45,945 nt of DNA from Polymyxa betae (Eukaryota; Endomyxa; Phytomyxea; Plasmodiophorida; Plasmodiophoridae), in assembly GCA_003693705.1 (NCBI GenBank), contig RBZT01000136.1, forward strand, positions 6,235 to 52,179, read 5' to 3'. The position numbers and the translations under genes are program-made. Positions within the stretch are counted from its first letter, which is position 1. The number at the start of each line of letters is the position of its first letter. The notes under the pieces were generated by a model. That model had not been told where the DNA came from, did not search any database, and was given only the letters and a program-made list of their open reading frames with translations. Of the stretch, positions 1-11,870 are shown piece by piece.

Positions 1-3000
1 AGAAACGCAACACAAAACGTCCAAACTGGAAGATAAAAGCATAAAATTCGTGGCTGGGAGAAAGGATTTGATTGGGCGTTTGTACGAACCTTAAAATTGA
101 GAGTAACCTGCCAGAATCTGGGACTTGCAATACGTAATGTCTTAATAGAGTATAGATCAGGTAATAAACATGGTGCTGTAATAGATAATGATTTACTATC
201 TGAATCTGTATCAATCAATACAGGGACCTGAATAATATCATTGAATGTAGTGACACATAATCCGAACTGAGAGTAACGTACCAGTACGGGACGTCCTGTA
301 TCGATATCACGTGTATCAAGGTAACGTTGTGTAACACCCAGCACATACAAATGTCGCATCATCTGTAGATGGTATCGGTTATCATTAGTAGAGCGGGGCC
401 AGCGCGGCCACAGGGTCATGAGCAGGACGGCCACGGACCCAGGACTGTTGCAGACGGCGTACCGGCCCGCACCCAGGAACAGGAACCCGATCGCCATATG
501 CACAGCCATATGAAGTCCGTACGGCATGCCGGGGCGTGCTTTCACACGCAACGACCGTAACAGCGTGAACGTCTCCAGATGCCCCGTCCCGGACATGACT
601 ACGGCCAGGGCCAGTACGGCGGCGGCCAGGCCGTCGTTCAGCGTGCACCGATCCAGTACGGCGGCGCAGCGATCGCGCAACGACCACATCCATCGGACTT
701 TATGGGCGAGTACGGCGGCGGCGGCGGCGTTGGCAGTGCCGGCGAATCTCAGCCCGAGTGCGAGACAGGCGCCCGCAACGGCCTGACAGTACGACTGACG
801 GACTTGTTCCATATCCAGATCGGAATCAATGACGCCACGAACATCATCGAGGTCGTTGGCGTGGCGTAACGCGGCCGGGATCTGGGCCTCGATCCAGTCG
901 CGGGCGGGTACGACCTGGTCCCAGAGGACCAGTGCACGGCATGTAACGCGGAGCGCAACCTGGTCCGGGCGCAGATTGGCCAACGCCGTCAGGGTCGTCG
1001 GCAGCGCTAACCGGGCCGCGATGTTCATGTCATTGGTGCGCAGATACATGAGGCCGAGGGCCAGTATGGCCCCGGGACCAGTGGTGGTGACATTGACGGC
1101 TTCGCCCTCCTTGACGACATTGGATCGGATCGGTTCGTAGACTCCATCACTGGCAGCACCACCACGCATTAATTTAGTGAGTCGATCAGCGAGATTAAGA
1201 TCAGTAAGACCAACAGCATTATCACCAAGTCCAAGTGTAACTAGACCTAATGCCATACCAGCTGATAGAGCATAAGCTTCACGATCATCTGCTAGATGAG
1301 GAGTAGGGCGTCGACCAATCTCTGTTAGTAACATCTCCGTCATCAAACGATTCGCTGTGCCCTAATAAGAAACTATCAAAAACAGTTTTACAAAGTTGCG
1401 ACAAATTTCAAAACCCAACGAGCTGAAAAAAAACGCGATGAAAATTCAGTACCTGATAGACGAGACCAATGCCAACCAGTGCACAGGCCTGGACCAGTAC
1501 GGGGATCTCCATATCTGGAGCGACACCAGTCGGTAGTAATGCTGGAATATGCAGAGCCAGCGTCTTAGTCGCCGATGTAGACTGCGACCCGCGCTCGGAC
1601 GCCGCCAGGCCCAGCACGACCGCCATGGTGGTCGGGGCGTGTTTCTTCGACAGGTACCAATAGAGATCGGCACGGGCCAAACCACGCAGATGTCCGTGCA
1701 GGCCCAGGGCCAGTAGGACGCCGGCATGCGCATGTGTTGGCTCTACGGGCCGATTATACACAATCCAGGCACGGTGTAGAGCGACGGCGGAAGCCGCGCA
1801 AGGTACGACACGCAGACCCGCCGCAAACCCGTTATGGAGGGCGGGCCAGCACGTCCAATCGTCGGGCATGCGCGCTGTATCTAACTGGACCAGGACGTTA
1901 TTGGGACGTGTGCGGGCCGCTAACGTCAGCGGAGGGATCGGGAGCGGCTCGGTCACGATCGGCTCGATGGACGACATGGTGAGCATGGCGCGGCCCACGG
2001 GCAGGGCCAGTACGCGCTCGGCCAGGTCGGCGAGCTGTTTCTGGTGGAGCTGGCCCGGGTCTTGGTCCTGGACAAGAGTCCAGTCCGTTACGGGCATCGT
2101 CACGACCACGGACGACCGTAGCAGACGACGCGCTTCCAGGACGCGGTGATCGCGTGCGAAACGTGCCCGAGCGCGTTGTACGACCAACAGGGTCCCGTCC
2201 AGATCGTCGGCATCCACGGACACCGGATCTTCGGTCATGGCCTGCGACGCCGTCGGGCACAGGTCGGGACGTTCGATCAGGGCGAATGCCGCCGCGGGCC
2301 AGTACGGGCGCGGCGACAGGCGGCAGGAGCGCAGGACGGCCCGTAAAGGCAGCGCGACGCCGAACGGCAGAATATCGAGGTCGGCGTGGTGCAGGCCGTA
2401 CTGGAGCATGCGGAGGAAGACGTGTTCGGGATCGGACTCGGCCATGTCCGCGAACACGTAACAGATGCGAATGGCCAGTGTGAGCGGTGACTGTAGATCG
2501 GGGCCGTGCGGGAACTTCGGGACGGCGATCTTGTAACGTAAACTGGTGAGAAGATGTGAGAGGAGATGCAGAGGGGGTGGGCTGCTGCTGTTGTTCAGGT
2601 CCGAGGATGGGGTCCCGGGGAGGGGTAGATCCGGAAAATCACGCAGGCAGTGCTGGACGTGCAGTGGCCGTGCGGACTGCGCTGACATGCGAATTAGAAG
2701 AGCAGCGAGCGGACGGAGATGTTGACTGGACATTGAATCGAGTTTAAGTGATTCATACAGTAGATGAAGGGCATCTATAATATCACCAACAGACTCAGAT
2801 AGATCAAGATCACAGCTCATAGTGGAATCCGTCTCCGATAGAACTTGGTCACGATCATCCTCGAACGCATACAATGGTAACGTAACCTGACTGCGATGAT
2901 ATTCGGAATTGAGAAGATGCTCCCAGGAGGATGACCCCGTCGGCGGTTTCGGAGTTGCACGGGACCAGATTGCCTGCGAGAACGCCAAGAAATCGTTTGA

Positions 3001-4716
3001 GACGTGGTGAGCGCGGTCCTGAACATGTCCGAGCAGAGCGTACAGGCCCTGGGCTGGAATCCAACCCGTACAACACAGCGTATCGAAACAGAGCTGCGTC
3101 AGCGGCGACTTGAAGGTCGCAGTGAGATCGCAGCGGAAAGCGGACCCGGCGCTGTCCGTGACGGTAAACTGAGATCCGACCGCGTCCGACACGCAGCAAA
3201 CATCTGTTTTCGAAGAGTCAGCACGACCATAAATTCACGAAAACGAATCATCTAAAAGAAGAGCAAGAAAATGTCACAGCTAGAAACTGTTTTGTGTGGG
3301 ATAGAAGAAAACCAGTGGGGCTAGTATGGACCTGCAATACCGACAGCGATCTCGCAGCGTCGTACAGTTCCGGTCCAGAGTGTCAGACGCCGGGAGCGGC
3401 CAATGACGATGAGATCACGGTGCGTGGCGGCTCCAATGCGGCAGACTCCGTCGATTGAGACCGAATCAATGGACTAAACAGTGTCAGATTGATGTTGAGC
3501 AGTCCGATGAGGAGATAAATCAGAATAGAGCGGAAATATGTGAAGAAGTGAAGAAGATAACAGGAAAATCGATTTCCAAAAGCAACTCGAACGCGGAAAA
3601 GAGTCCCAAAACTGGTTACATGAAGTTCAACTGGACGAGCATGAACATGTGCGACAAAAATAGAGGCAAACAGGGAAATGATGTCAAAGAGCGTTTATGG
3701 AACTGCAGCAATCAATCGCTGAAGAAAAGTAGAGATAAGCGAACAAATGCGATTTGACCCAAAAAAACCCAGAACAACTGAAATATGAGAGATTGAAAGG
3801 CAGTTAGGGTTTAGGGTTAGGGTTATTGGCAGCTCACCTGTATAGTACATAGATGTTGCAGATCCATACTGAATAGATCCAATCTGGCAGATTCTGGGTC
3901 ACTCTGACAGCAGACAATACGAACTCCATCATCAGTCGTCGACAGATACAGACGACGTAACGGGGCCGGGACCGTCGTACTGGCCACCCGCTGCAGGCAC
4001 ATGCCCGCACTACCACCATCGTCATCGTCGTCATCATCACCCTCGTCGCATCGATCGGCGACCGTACTGGTCCAGAGCCAGGCCTGACCTTGGCCGTAAC
4101 TGACCAGGACGCCATCGCCATAGAAAACGCAGCGTTCGTCGGCGGCGAGCGTAGCGAGGCCGTGGTCAATCTCCAGCGGATGGTTCAGGAGGCGTACCTG
4201 CCCACCGACATCCAGGAGCAGGCCGCCGTCCGCAACCGGCCAGATCGACCGGATCGGGGCCGCGAATGGCACCGTAAAGAAGCGGCCGTCGTCTGCGACG
4301 ATTCTGAGCGTGTCGGGCATGGCGATGCAGAGCATCCGATGATGATCGAAATGGGCCCAGCATAGGTCCAGGACGGGATCGGGGACCGTGTATGAACGAT
4401 TCCAGGCCCGGACATGGACCGTGCTGGGCGGGGCCAGGCGCAGCACGTCCGAGTCCGAGTACAGCCGGACGTGATGATCGCGGGGCCAGGGGGCCGGCAC
4501 GACCCGGGCGTGCAAGGTCGGGATGCGGTCGCCAGACGACCCCATCGGTCGGAGCAGGGACACTGAACGAGATGCACAACCCTTTCGAGGTTCGGACTCG
4601 GCAGGAACAGAAAATTGCGCGCACTTTTCAGGAAATGTGCGTCTAAGAAGTTGAAATACTGCGTCTGTTTTCTCGAAGTGCGCGACATGTTCTGTAGCGG
4701 AGAGAAGCGCCAACAT
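1..4716 (-). CDS. APC1: Anaphase-promoting complex subunit 1 (APC1), 3' end outside window
   Basis: Scaffold subunit of the APC/C ubiquitin ligase, which drives mitotic exit in the nucleus. Exons read on the minus strand are 4716-3838, 3473-3341, 3203-1453, 1361-90 and 25-1 (continuing). All junctions are GT-AG and phase-compatible. Exon 1 carries the N-terminal WD40-like domain and an acidic run (DEGDDDDDDD). Exon 3 carries the hallmark blocks WEHLLNSEYH, LPFGVALPLRAV, VTEPLPIPPL, HNGFAAGLR and HIPALLP. Exon 4 carries the proteasome/cyclosome repeats, with GPGAILALGLMYL, AGACLALGLRFAGTAN, GFLFLGAGRY and NDNRYHLQMMRHLYVL. The VYQ|GTA junction between exons 3 and 4 falls in the conserved GIGLVYQGTA block, which supports that intron. 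About 1,345 residues are present before the last junction. The ATG at 4716 is the first in frame, but an upstream exon cannot be excluded. The family identity is certain. Confidence 0.93.
1362..1452 (-). other. APC1 intron 3
   Basis: A 91-nt intron, CAG|GTACTG to TTATTAG|GGC, phase 0. It interrupts the conserved GIGLVYQGTA block of APC1 exactly, so protein conservation across the junction proves the boundaries. The remaining APC1 introns in the window are 3204-3340 (GTATTG...AACAG) and, less certainly, 26-89 (GTTCGT...CTTCCAG). Confidence 0.88.
3474..3837 (-). other. APC1 intron 1 with telomere-like tract
   Basis: A 364-nt intron. The 5' site follows CTIQ codons (CAG|GTGAGC) and the 3' site is CTGTTTAG, preceded by a CTGAC branch-like motif. 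Both flanking exons are in phase 0. Close to its 5' end it contains a telomere-like tract at 3804-3825 (TTAGGG/TTTAGGG mixture on the plus strand). A 100-codon plus-strand reading frame at 3455-3757 lies mostly inside it and has no protein-like features. Confidence 0.8.
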
Positions 4717-5631
4717 GGCTCTGCAGAAGGGTGGTGACTAAACCGGGTTGCAGAATAAAGATAAGAGGGTAAATAGCACCGATTCCGTCTTTATTCGAAA
4801 GCTAAGTACCAAATCTGCGGATCAATCTGGTGATTTTGCCAGACGATTCGATGATTCCGGATGATACCTCTCTAAAGCAACGCCGGAGCATGCATCCAAT
4901 GCATTTTAGAGCAGAGTTACTGTCGTATTCGTGCAAACAATTTTCTCAGATTGTCAATATGGGATCCTGCAATTAGATACAGACATGTGTAGCTCCGTTG
5001 GAGTTCTTGTTCAAGACTGCCTAGATTACAATGATTGATGTTCTATCCAGGGCCCAGGTCGGCTCAAAAGTACATTATTTCCTAATTCTACTGAGAAAAA
5101 AGACTTTCATTGGGCAATATGAATAGCGGGAGCCGCGAGTTTCTTACTGAACAACAAAAACAGCAGCCCTAATAGATCGACTATGTGAGGAATGACCAGT
5201 TAGACGGAACCAGCAACGAATTTGGAAACAAATTTCACAGCCATCAATCCTTCTAACAGAATTTCTGCATCTCGCTCATTCTAGGATTCACATCAAATTG
5301 ATCCAACATCAATGCACAAGGTTGATTAAGCACTCTATCATCAGCGTAGCATCCCTTGTGGAACCGGCAAATTCGGTCACTTTTGTTCAAGTTTATCCGT
5401 TGCGCAGTGATGAAGAACGACCTGTTGCAGACAAAATATAAATTCAACGCAGCCGGCTCATTGGATACGGCGGAATCTGACACGACATCGAATGAATGGG
5501 ATCGTAGCAAAAGACAAAGAAAATTCTACATTGAGTTGAGAGCGAACCCGTACTACATGACGAATCTAAAGAAAGATCTTTATAAGGAGGTGCCCGATAT
5601 CTGAACCTGTCTATCAGCAAACAGGGACCTG
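4717..5631. other. Intergenic, APC1 promoter side and RGS gene 1 upstream
   Basis: AT-rich DNA between the divergently transcribed APC1 and the first 7TM-RGS gene. I see no convincing coding exon. An 82-codon plus-strand frame at 5356-5604 is lysine-rich, resembles no family and has no splice support. Both promoters must lie here. Confidence 0.5.
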
Positions 5632-7050
5632 ATGGCGAACGCCATCAAGGTCGCGATCTGGCTGGTTCTCGGACTCGTGCACTTACCCGCGCTCGCGCTG
5701 CCATGGCTGTACTGGTCGCGGCGCCAGTACGACCCGCTGCGATCGCGGCGTCCGGCCTTGTTCACGCAATGCCTGTCGGTGTGCGTCGCCTTCATCTGGC
5801 AGCAGATTCTGCGGAATGCGTTCGGCGATCGTCTCGGCCTTTGGTTCGATTTCATCATCGGATCTGTGATCCTCTTGGTCGTCTATGAATCGTTCTTCGT
5901 ATTCGCTCTGTCTCTATATATTGCCTATAACAAGACTAAAGAGCAGATGGCCATGTATCAGGCTCTATCATCGGCCGCTGCTACTCCCGCCGATGTCGAG
6001 GCGTTCATGCGCTCCATCCGATGGTCGTCGTTCATGCTGAGCAATCAGTTCGCGTTCGGCTGGGTCTGGACCAACACGGCCCTCTGGATGGTCGTACTGC
6101 TGACGTATGCGCAGCCGGCGGATCTCTGGACGATCCCGCTGGATGCCGTCGATACTGGACGGACTCCGAACCCGTTTCCATTCTTCAGTCTTCTGATTCT
6201 GGGACGGAATCTCGTTACCATCGCCTGTCTGATTGTAACGAGTTTCCGACTGCGCATCGTTCAGGATGCGTTCGGCACGAAGTCGTTACTGAAACGGATC
6301 GGGCTGTTCACGACCTGTACAACCGTGTTCTATCTGTTGATGCAGCGCACATTATCTGTGATGTCGCCGCTCGGCATCCAGTATATGATCAACTTAATTG
6401 CGGCCGATTATGTGATCGCTGCGGCGTTTGTTATGCCGTGGTTCCGTGCGCGAAGGTCCGTGAAGATGTTGACAGTGGCCGAAGGTAGCACGATTGTCGC
6501 CGAGAATGGGAATGTCGGACAGACCGATTTCGAGCTGTTTCTGCGGACTGACGATGGATTTGCGGCTTTTAAGGCGCATTTGGAGAAGGAGTTCTCTGTA
6601 GAGAATCTTCTGTTCTGGAAAGAAGTGATGGGGTTTAGGGGTGACCCCACTACTGAACTTGCGTGGGCTATCTTTAATAAGTTCCTGTCTAAGACAGCGC
6701 CGTTGGAAGTCAACCTACCGAGTGCTTCGTTGAGAAAATTCCGGGAGGTGATGTTCAAAGACCGTGACGGACTTCAGGTTGACGCCGATATGTTCGATGA
6801 TGCCGCAGATCAGCTTGTCAGACTGATGGAAGTGAATTCGTTGCAGCGATTCCTGAAAACGCATCCTCCCTCCTGGGACAATTTTATGGAATTAAGAGAG
6901 GAACAGAAGGCCATAGAACACGCTGTTGAACTACGTAGTATGAAGTCAGCACACCCGAAAACATCGTTAAAGGCTCTGGAATCTGGAGCCCAGGTCCATC
7001 TCTTATCCAATCATCCGTCGAGCTGCGTTTCGGTCGCTTCTCTGGAATAA
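5632..7050 (+). CDS. Seven-transmembrane protein with C-terminal RGS domain (copy 1)
   Basis: 472 residues from the ATG at 5632, apparently intronless. Residues about 1-280 hold seven hydrophobic segments with a basic loop after the first (SRRQYDPLRSRR). Residues about 297-412 form a canonical RGS domain, with ELFLRTDDGFAAFKAHLEKE, ENLLFWKEV and the closing SLQRFLKT. RGS domains accelerate GTP hydrolysis by heterotrimeric G-alpha subunits. A 7TM-RGS fusion of this layout (compare plant RGS1) acts as a membrane receptor-like GAP that keeps self-activating G-alpha off. The ligand is unknown. A paralogue lies 840 bp downstream in the opposite orientation. The short Ser-rich tail after the RGS domain differs from the paralogue. 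Confidence 0.88.
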   Translation: MANAIKVAIWLVLGLVHLPALALPWLYWSRRQYDPLRSRRPALFTQCLSVCVAFIWQQILRNAFGDRLGLWFDFIIGSVILLVVYESFFVFALSLYIAYNKTKEQMAMYQALSSAAATPADVEAFMRSIRWSSFMLSNQFAFGWVWTNTALWMVVLLTYAQPADLWTIPLDAVDTGRTPNPFPFFSLLILGRNLVTIACLIVTSFRLRIVQDAFGTKSLLKRIGLFTTCTTVFYLLMQRTLSVMSPLGIQYMINLIAADYVIAAAFVMPWFRARRSVKMLTVAEGSTIVAENGNVGQTDFELFLRTDDGFAAFKAHLEKEFSVENLLFWKEVMGFRGDPTTELAWAIFNKFLSKTAPLEVNLPSASLRKFREVMFKDRDGLQVDADMFDDAADQLVRLMEVNSLQRFLKTHPPSWDNFMELREEQKAIEHAVELRSMKSAHPKTSLKALESGAQVHLLSNHPSSCVSVASLE

Positions 7051-7890
7051 ATCTTCGGGTTCTTCATAGGGTTAGGGTTTGGAGTCCACCTGCTGATCCA
7101 AACTGGATATGTTATCTATATAAACAGCTGGAGTTTGCTTTCCAGTATTTCTTCGGTTTAAAGAATAGCCGTGCAGATTTGGTGCCGTTGATAGGGTCCT
7201 GGTATCGAGTCTCGCCAAGGGATTGTATTACTGCCGAGTTCCCATTGCTATCAGTCAATACGGTAATTAACAATCGCATGAGAAACAAAATCACGTTCTT
7301 TGAAGGAAAATTTGATTGGAAGAGAATGGGTGGTGACAACTGATAGGTCCAGTGACTAAAATTCCTTAGAAATTGAATACCTCTCACATTGGTAGGTTGA
7401 TATTCCAGCGACTGTTAATAACTGCTCTTAGAGGGCGTCGACGTTGTGTTTCTGAATCTTTGTTTTTGATGCTGTTTGCTGATGATTATGGTTAGAGACG
7501 TTTTCGGATATCGCTCTTCCAACCAGAAACGAGACCATCTTAACGCATCGGCCCTCTAAGATGTCGAAGGAAATGAATTCCCATCAAAGCAGAGAGATGC
7601 ATTTGGATGCCCGACAGCTGGCTTACTTTCCATTCATGAATTGTGGAAACCCCAGCTATGAACTTCTCATGATTAGCGCCGTCTTCTGTACCATCTCTCT
7701 TTAGATAGATTGCAAATTATGTGCGTTTATGAGGCTTTGTTTAATAGGGTCACGATAGGAGTGAAGGCTTTATTATAAAAGATCCCTCACCAGCATGGTA
7801 GTGAAAAAAGAAAAACTGTTTCCCCGTACGATCGAATTTTGTAAGCGATGAACGCAGCCAATTGAATACCGTGGATGGATAACCACTAGG
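7051..7890. other. Convergent intergenic region with telomere-like box
   Basis: Shared 3' flank of the two RGS genes. A TTAGGG-type tract occurs at 7067-7080, 17 bp after the stop of copy 1. The remainder is AT-rich and I see no gene in it. A 91-codon minus-strand frame at 7112-7387 has no recognisable features. Confidence 0.5.
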
Positions 7891-9264
7891 TTAAGCTGTA
7901 ACCTGAATTTCGATATCGGATTTCCTGTAAGATTGTGTCGCCGTCACAGTTCCATTCTTACGTAGCTCTCCAGCATGTACCATGGCCTTCTGTTCCTCTC
8001 TCAATTCCATAAATTTCGCCCAAGATGGAGGCTGCGTCTTTTGGAATCGCTGCAACGAGTTCACTTCCATCAACCGAACAAGCTGATCGCAGGCATCATC
8101 GAACATATCGACCTCAACTTGAAGTCCATCCCGATCTGTAAACATCTCCTCGCGGAACTTCCGCAACGAAGCGCTCGGTAAGTTGACCTCCAGCGGCGCC
8201 GTCTTCGACAGATATTGATCGAAGATCGCCCATGCATGATCACGAGTGGGGTCACCCCTAAACCCCATCACTTCTTTCCAAAACAGAAGATTCTCTACAG
8301 AGAACTCCTTCTCCAGATGTGCCTTAAACGCGGCAAACCCATCTTCAGTCCGCAGAAACAGTTCGAGATCAGTCTGTGCGTGGTTCTCTGCCACGATGGC
8401 GCTACCCTCGGCCACTGTTAGCATCCGAACCGAATGGAACGACTTCAGCATCGGCAGCAGAAACGCCTTCACGATGATGTAATCGACGGCCATCAAATTG
8501 ATCAGATACTGAATGCCAAGCGGCGATGCCTTCGCTAACGATCCCGACGCCACCAGATAGAAGATCGTCGTACATGTCGTGAACAGCCCGATCCGTTTCA
8601 GCAGCGCTTTCGTTCCGAACGCATCCTGAACGATCCGCAGCCGGAAACTGGTCACAATCAGGCAGAAGATCGTGATCAGGTTGCGGCCGAGGACCAGCAC
8701 GGAGAACAGCTTGAACGGCGTCACAACCAGGCCGGAATCGACCGCATCCAGAGCGACGGAATAAAACGGGTCGGTGGGCGGCGCGTAGCCCAGTACGACG
8801 ATCATCCAGACGGCGACATTGATCCAGACCCAGCCGAATGCGAACTGATTGCTTAATAGGAACGACGACCATTTGATCGAGCGCATGAAGGCGTCAACAT
8901 CCGCGGGCGTGGCCGTACTGGATGATGACAGAGCCTGATACATGGCCATCTGCTCTTTAGTCTTGTTATAGGCAATATATAGAGACAGAGCGAATACGAA
9001 GAACGATTCATAGGCAGCCAGCAGGATGATGGATCCGATGATGTTATCGAACCAGGCTCCGATGTAGGCTCCCAAGGCGTTCCGAAGGACCTGATGCCAG
9101 ACGAACAGGACGCAGATCAACAGGCATTGCGTGAACAGCGCCGGACGACGCGATCGCAGCGGGTCGTACTGGCGCCGCCGCCAGTACAGCCAGGGCAGCG
9201 CCAGCGTCGGCAGATGCAGGACGCCGAGTACGACCCAGATCGCGATCTTGACGGCGTTCACCAT
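7891..9264 (-). CDS. Seven-transmembrane protein with C-terminal RGS domain (copy 2)
   Basis: 457 residues from the ATG at 9264, intronless, and a clear paralogue of the gene at 5632 over its whole length. It has the same N-terminal helix, the same RRQYDPLRSRRPALFTQC loop, seven hydrophobic segments and an RGS domain with ENLLFWKEV and SLQRFQKT. The inferred role is the same: a membrane-anchored GTPase-activating protein for G-alpha. The luminal or extracellular loops and the C-terminal tail have diverged, and this copy lacks the Ser-rich end. The two genes converge (tail to tail). Most of the coding DNA has diverged, but an 84-bp block (8930-9013) is identical to 5883-5966 in copy 1, third positions included. 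Confidence 0.88.
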   Translation of the reverse strand: MVNAVKIAIWVVLGVLHLPTLALPWLYWRRRQYDPLRSRRPALFTQCLLICVLFVWHQVLRNALGAYIGAWFDNIIGSIILLAAYESFFVFALSLYIAYNKTKEQMAMYQALSSSSTATPADVDAFMRSIKWSSFLLSNQFAFGWVWINVAVWMIVVLGYAPPTDPFYSVALDAVDSGLVVTPFKLFSVLVLGRNLITIFCLIVTSFRLRIVQDAFGTKALLKRIGLFTTCTTIFYLVASGSLAKASPLGIQYLINLMAVDYIIVKAFLLPMLKSFHSVRMLTVAEGSAIVAENHAQTDLELFLRTEDGFAAFKAHLEKEFSVENLLFWKEVMGFRGDPTRDHAWAIFDQYLSKTAPLEVNLPSASLRKFREEMFTDRDGLQVEVDMFDDACDQLVRLMEVNSLQRFQKTQPPSWAKFMELREEQKAMVHAGELRKNGTVTATQSYRKSDIEIQVTA

Positions 9265-10117
9265 GTTCGGCGACGTAGCCGACCGTGGTACGGGTTATGG
9301 CGGCGGCGATTGATCGCGCGATATTGTTCGGTCGGGCGGCGCGTGTGCGCGTACCGGACCCGTGACCCCTACCCCCCCGGATCTTCGCGATCTTCGGCAA
9401 CAATCTTCTCATGATATGATTGGTTTGACTGCGCTCATGCAGCGAACCCCGGGCGTGTTTCTTCCGGGCTTTGTTGATCTGATTAGGATTTGCCTCAATC
9501 GCTTGTATTTTTCAGATTCTGTCTCGTGCTTGGATCGAATAATAAAGCTTTGGCGAACGAGATTTGTGAGTTGTGTTTGTAGAAGCCTTCAGCTATGTGA
9601 TTGTGATCGATTATTCCGATCCTGCCATGTCGATTCTGGTTCACGATTTCGAGTTAAATTGAGAAACTTGAACCTAAAAGGTTTGTGAGGTAAGGTGAAA
9701 TAGAAGTTCATGTTAGCTGTTAAGTCAACACGGACGTCCTGGTCTTTGACAGAAGGACCCTACTTGTTGTCATAAAAATTTTATTTCTTTTAAAAATAAA
9801 GCGATAAAGACAAGTTCCTAGATGCTATCTGTCCTGAAAGACTTTATCAACTTCGTATCTTCTCATGATGCTCCTCTCTCAGGCATTGACCATTGGAATT
9901 TGTTTGTCCCTAATACAACAGCCCCAGCAAACGATACTGATAAAGAGGGCGGATTACCCGGGATGAAGGGACAGTTGAAATTCATCTGAGTTGTCTATTG
10001 AAATACCTTTCTCTTTCTTGCCAAAATCTCGACATTACCGCTACATCGTCTATTTCTTTGGCGAAGTTTCTCCATTCTTCAAGACTGCCAACAACCACAC
10101 ATAACCACAACCACTGA
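9265..10117. other. Intergenic, no gene seen
   Basis: GC-rich for the first 130 bp (5' flank of RGS copy 2), then AT-rich. The frames open here are shadows or low-complexity, and I support no feature. Confidence 0.45.
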
Positions 10118-11483
10118 TTATATGTATTCAATTGGAACGCGCTCTTCATTAAGAGCTTCGGCAAACGTGTCATGGTCCACTACGACATCGCCAGCTTGAA
10201 ACGGGAGCTTTTCGACATCTGATACTGGATGGGTTGCTTTCAGCGCCTCATACTGAGATTGCAGCAGAATTAAATGGGTCTTTCTCAGGAATTTCGTCAC
10301 GCCGTCCTCTGCAGAATTCAGTTCCAGATAGGTTGCTTTAAGATCTGATAGAAGCTGCTTCAATCTTGGAACAATTCCGGGCATGGAGAGCATCCTATTA
10401 AGGATCACAGGTTGCTTGAACTTAATAGCGACATGACATATTAGATAGACGGATCTGGGATCAGAAATCCAACGAACACATCCTCGATGGCGGACGATTT
10501 CCTCGATCAAATCGAATCGCTTTGAGTGACAGAGCTGGGCCAAATCATATTCGAAGCAGCCTGGATGTAAATAAGGCAGCATGGCTCGGAACTGAGCAGC
10601 TGTGATGTCCATTTTACAGATTTGCGAAACTGTGAAGACATTTCCAATCTGATACAGAGCGGATACAATCTCGGGGTTGTTGAAGACGATCTCGCACTGT
10701 CTTGCGATGAGTTCGTCAAATTCGAACAAATTCACAGTTTGCAGATATTGTTGCAGATCTTGCGGAATCGAAGACCCCAGAAATGACATCAACTAAATTT
10801 GGTCTTGGCGGACGTCGTGATCCAGCTTGACCATCATACGATGGACACCAGATGGAATCTGATCGAATACAGAGACGTCGTAATATTGTACAGCGATTTG
10901 AGCGAATGCTCTTCGATGAAGGGAAACGTATTCAAGGCTGCAAGGTCGAATAAAATCCCCGATGATACAATTGGCCAGCAATCTACAATCACAGGCAGAG
11001 AGCAGGAATTTCAACGCCGTTTTCAGAGCTTGATGATGATCATCGAGAAGCGAATCATCCATACCGTACAATCGCTGCTCCAGAGAAAAGATCTTCGACG
11101 GAGTTAACTGCGACTTTAACGTCGTGATCAGATAAGGCATGATGTCACGGACTCCGTCTCCGGACCAGGAGTCAGGGTCCGGCACGCCGGCCATGCGACC
11201 CAGGGCCAGCACGAACCCCGCATCGGACGTGGCCGGATCGAACAGCGGATCGACGATCGCCTTCCGAATCCACTCCTGACACGAAGTCCGGCACAGACGA
11301 CGACACGGGGCCGACGTCCGGCACAGCGGGGCCAGTACGCCCGGGTCGTCGGCGAACTGCTGCTCGAGGACGTGCAGGAGTTCGTAATTGTCCAGCGTGG
11401 TGCGGGCAGCGGGCCGCGGCGGCTGCGGGCCGTGGGCCAGCACGCCAGCAGTGATGGTGAGAAAGCGCGGCCACGACCAGCAT
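10118..11483 (-). CDS. Predicted secreted protein, unknown family A, copy 1
   Basis: Two adjoining minus-strand frames form one gene when aligned with the intact paralogue at 33622-34932. The first runs 11443-10793 (LDNYELLHVLEQQF..., WIRKAIVDPLFDP) and the second 10792-10118 (IVSALYQIGNVF, YLICHVAIKFKQ, DHDTFAEALNEERVPIEYI). They can be joined by a 39-nt phase-0 intron at 10793-10831 (ATG|GTCAAG...AAATTTAG|TTG). The N terminus looks like a signal peptide whose two halves lie in different frames. ATG 11483 opens a hydrophobic stretch (MLVVAAL) that continues one frame over as LTITAGVLAHG, so there is a 1-nt indel at a TTT run near 11460, either real or an assembly error. The function is unknown and the fold appears all-helical. 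A decayed copy follows at 11871-12310. Confidence 0.65.
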
Positions 11484-11870
11484 GGTGTTCGGTCGATGGA
11501 GATTTGGAGACTGGGTCAGCGGACCCCGCGATCAGTGACCGGACGCAGTCCGCAAAAGAACGATTTTTTAAGGGTGTCGATCTGTCACTTGACTGGATCT
11601 ACGGACTGCGTAGTTCACGGAAACCAAAGCGATAGGGTTAAGAGTCTTTTGGAGCAAACGCTTAAATGGAGGTGATAAAGAGCATCATGGTAGATTGGCC
11701 GCGCTTGGTCATCTTAAGCCCAGTCCCCAAAGCGGTTATCCCTTGGACCTGTAGTTGAACAGGAGACGACCGAAGGAGCCCTGTTGCTAATCCGTCTATC
11801 ATGATCATTTGGTGAATCGGTTCAATTTTCGAAGGTTTCATCTTACTACAAACAACTGATTGTACCCATA
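11484..11870. other. Intergenic, no gene seen
   Basis: Short spacer between family A copy 1 and the decayed copy beside it. Its open frames on either strand are short and featureless. Confidence 0.4.

Noticed and set aside
369-1140. Several plus- and minus-strand frames over the GC-rich start of the window
   Set aside because: They are other-frame readings of APC1 exon 4, whose conserved blocks are unambiguous in one minus-strand frame.
3455-3757. 100-codon plus-strand frame, Lys/Asn-rich
   Set aside because: It lies within and at the edge of a well-defined APC1 intron on the opposite strand, is low-complexity and has no homologue-like features.
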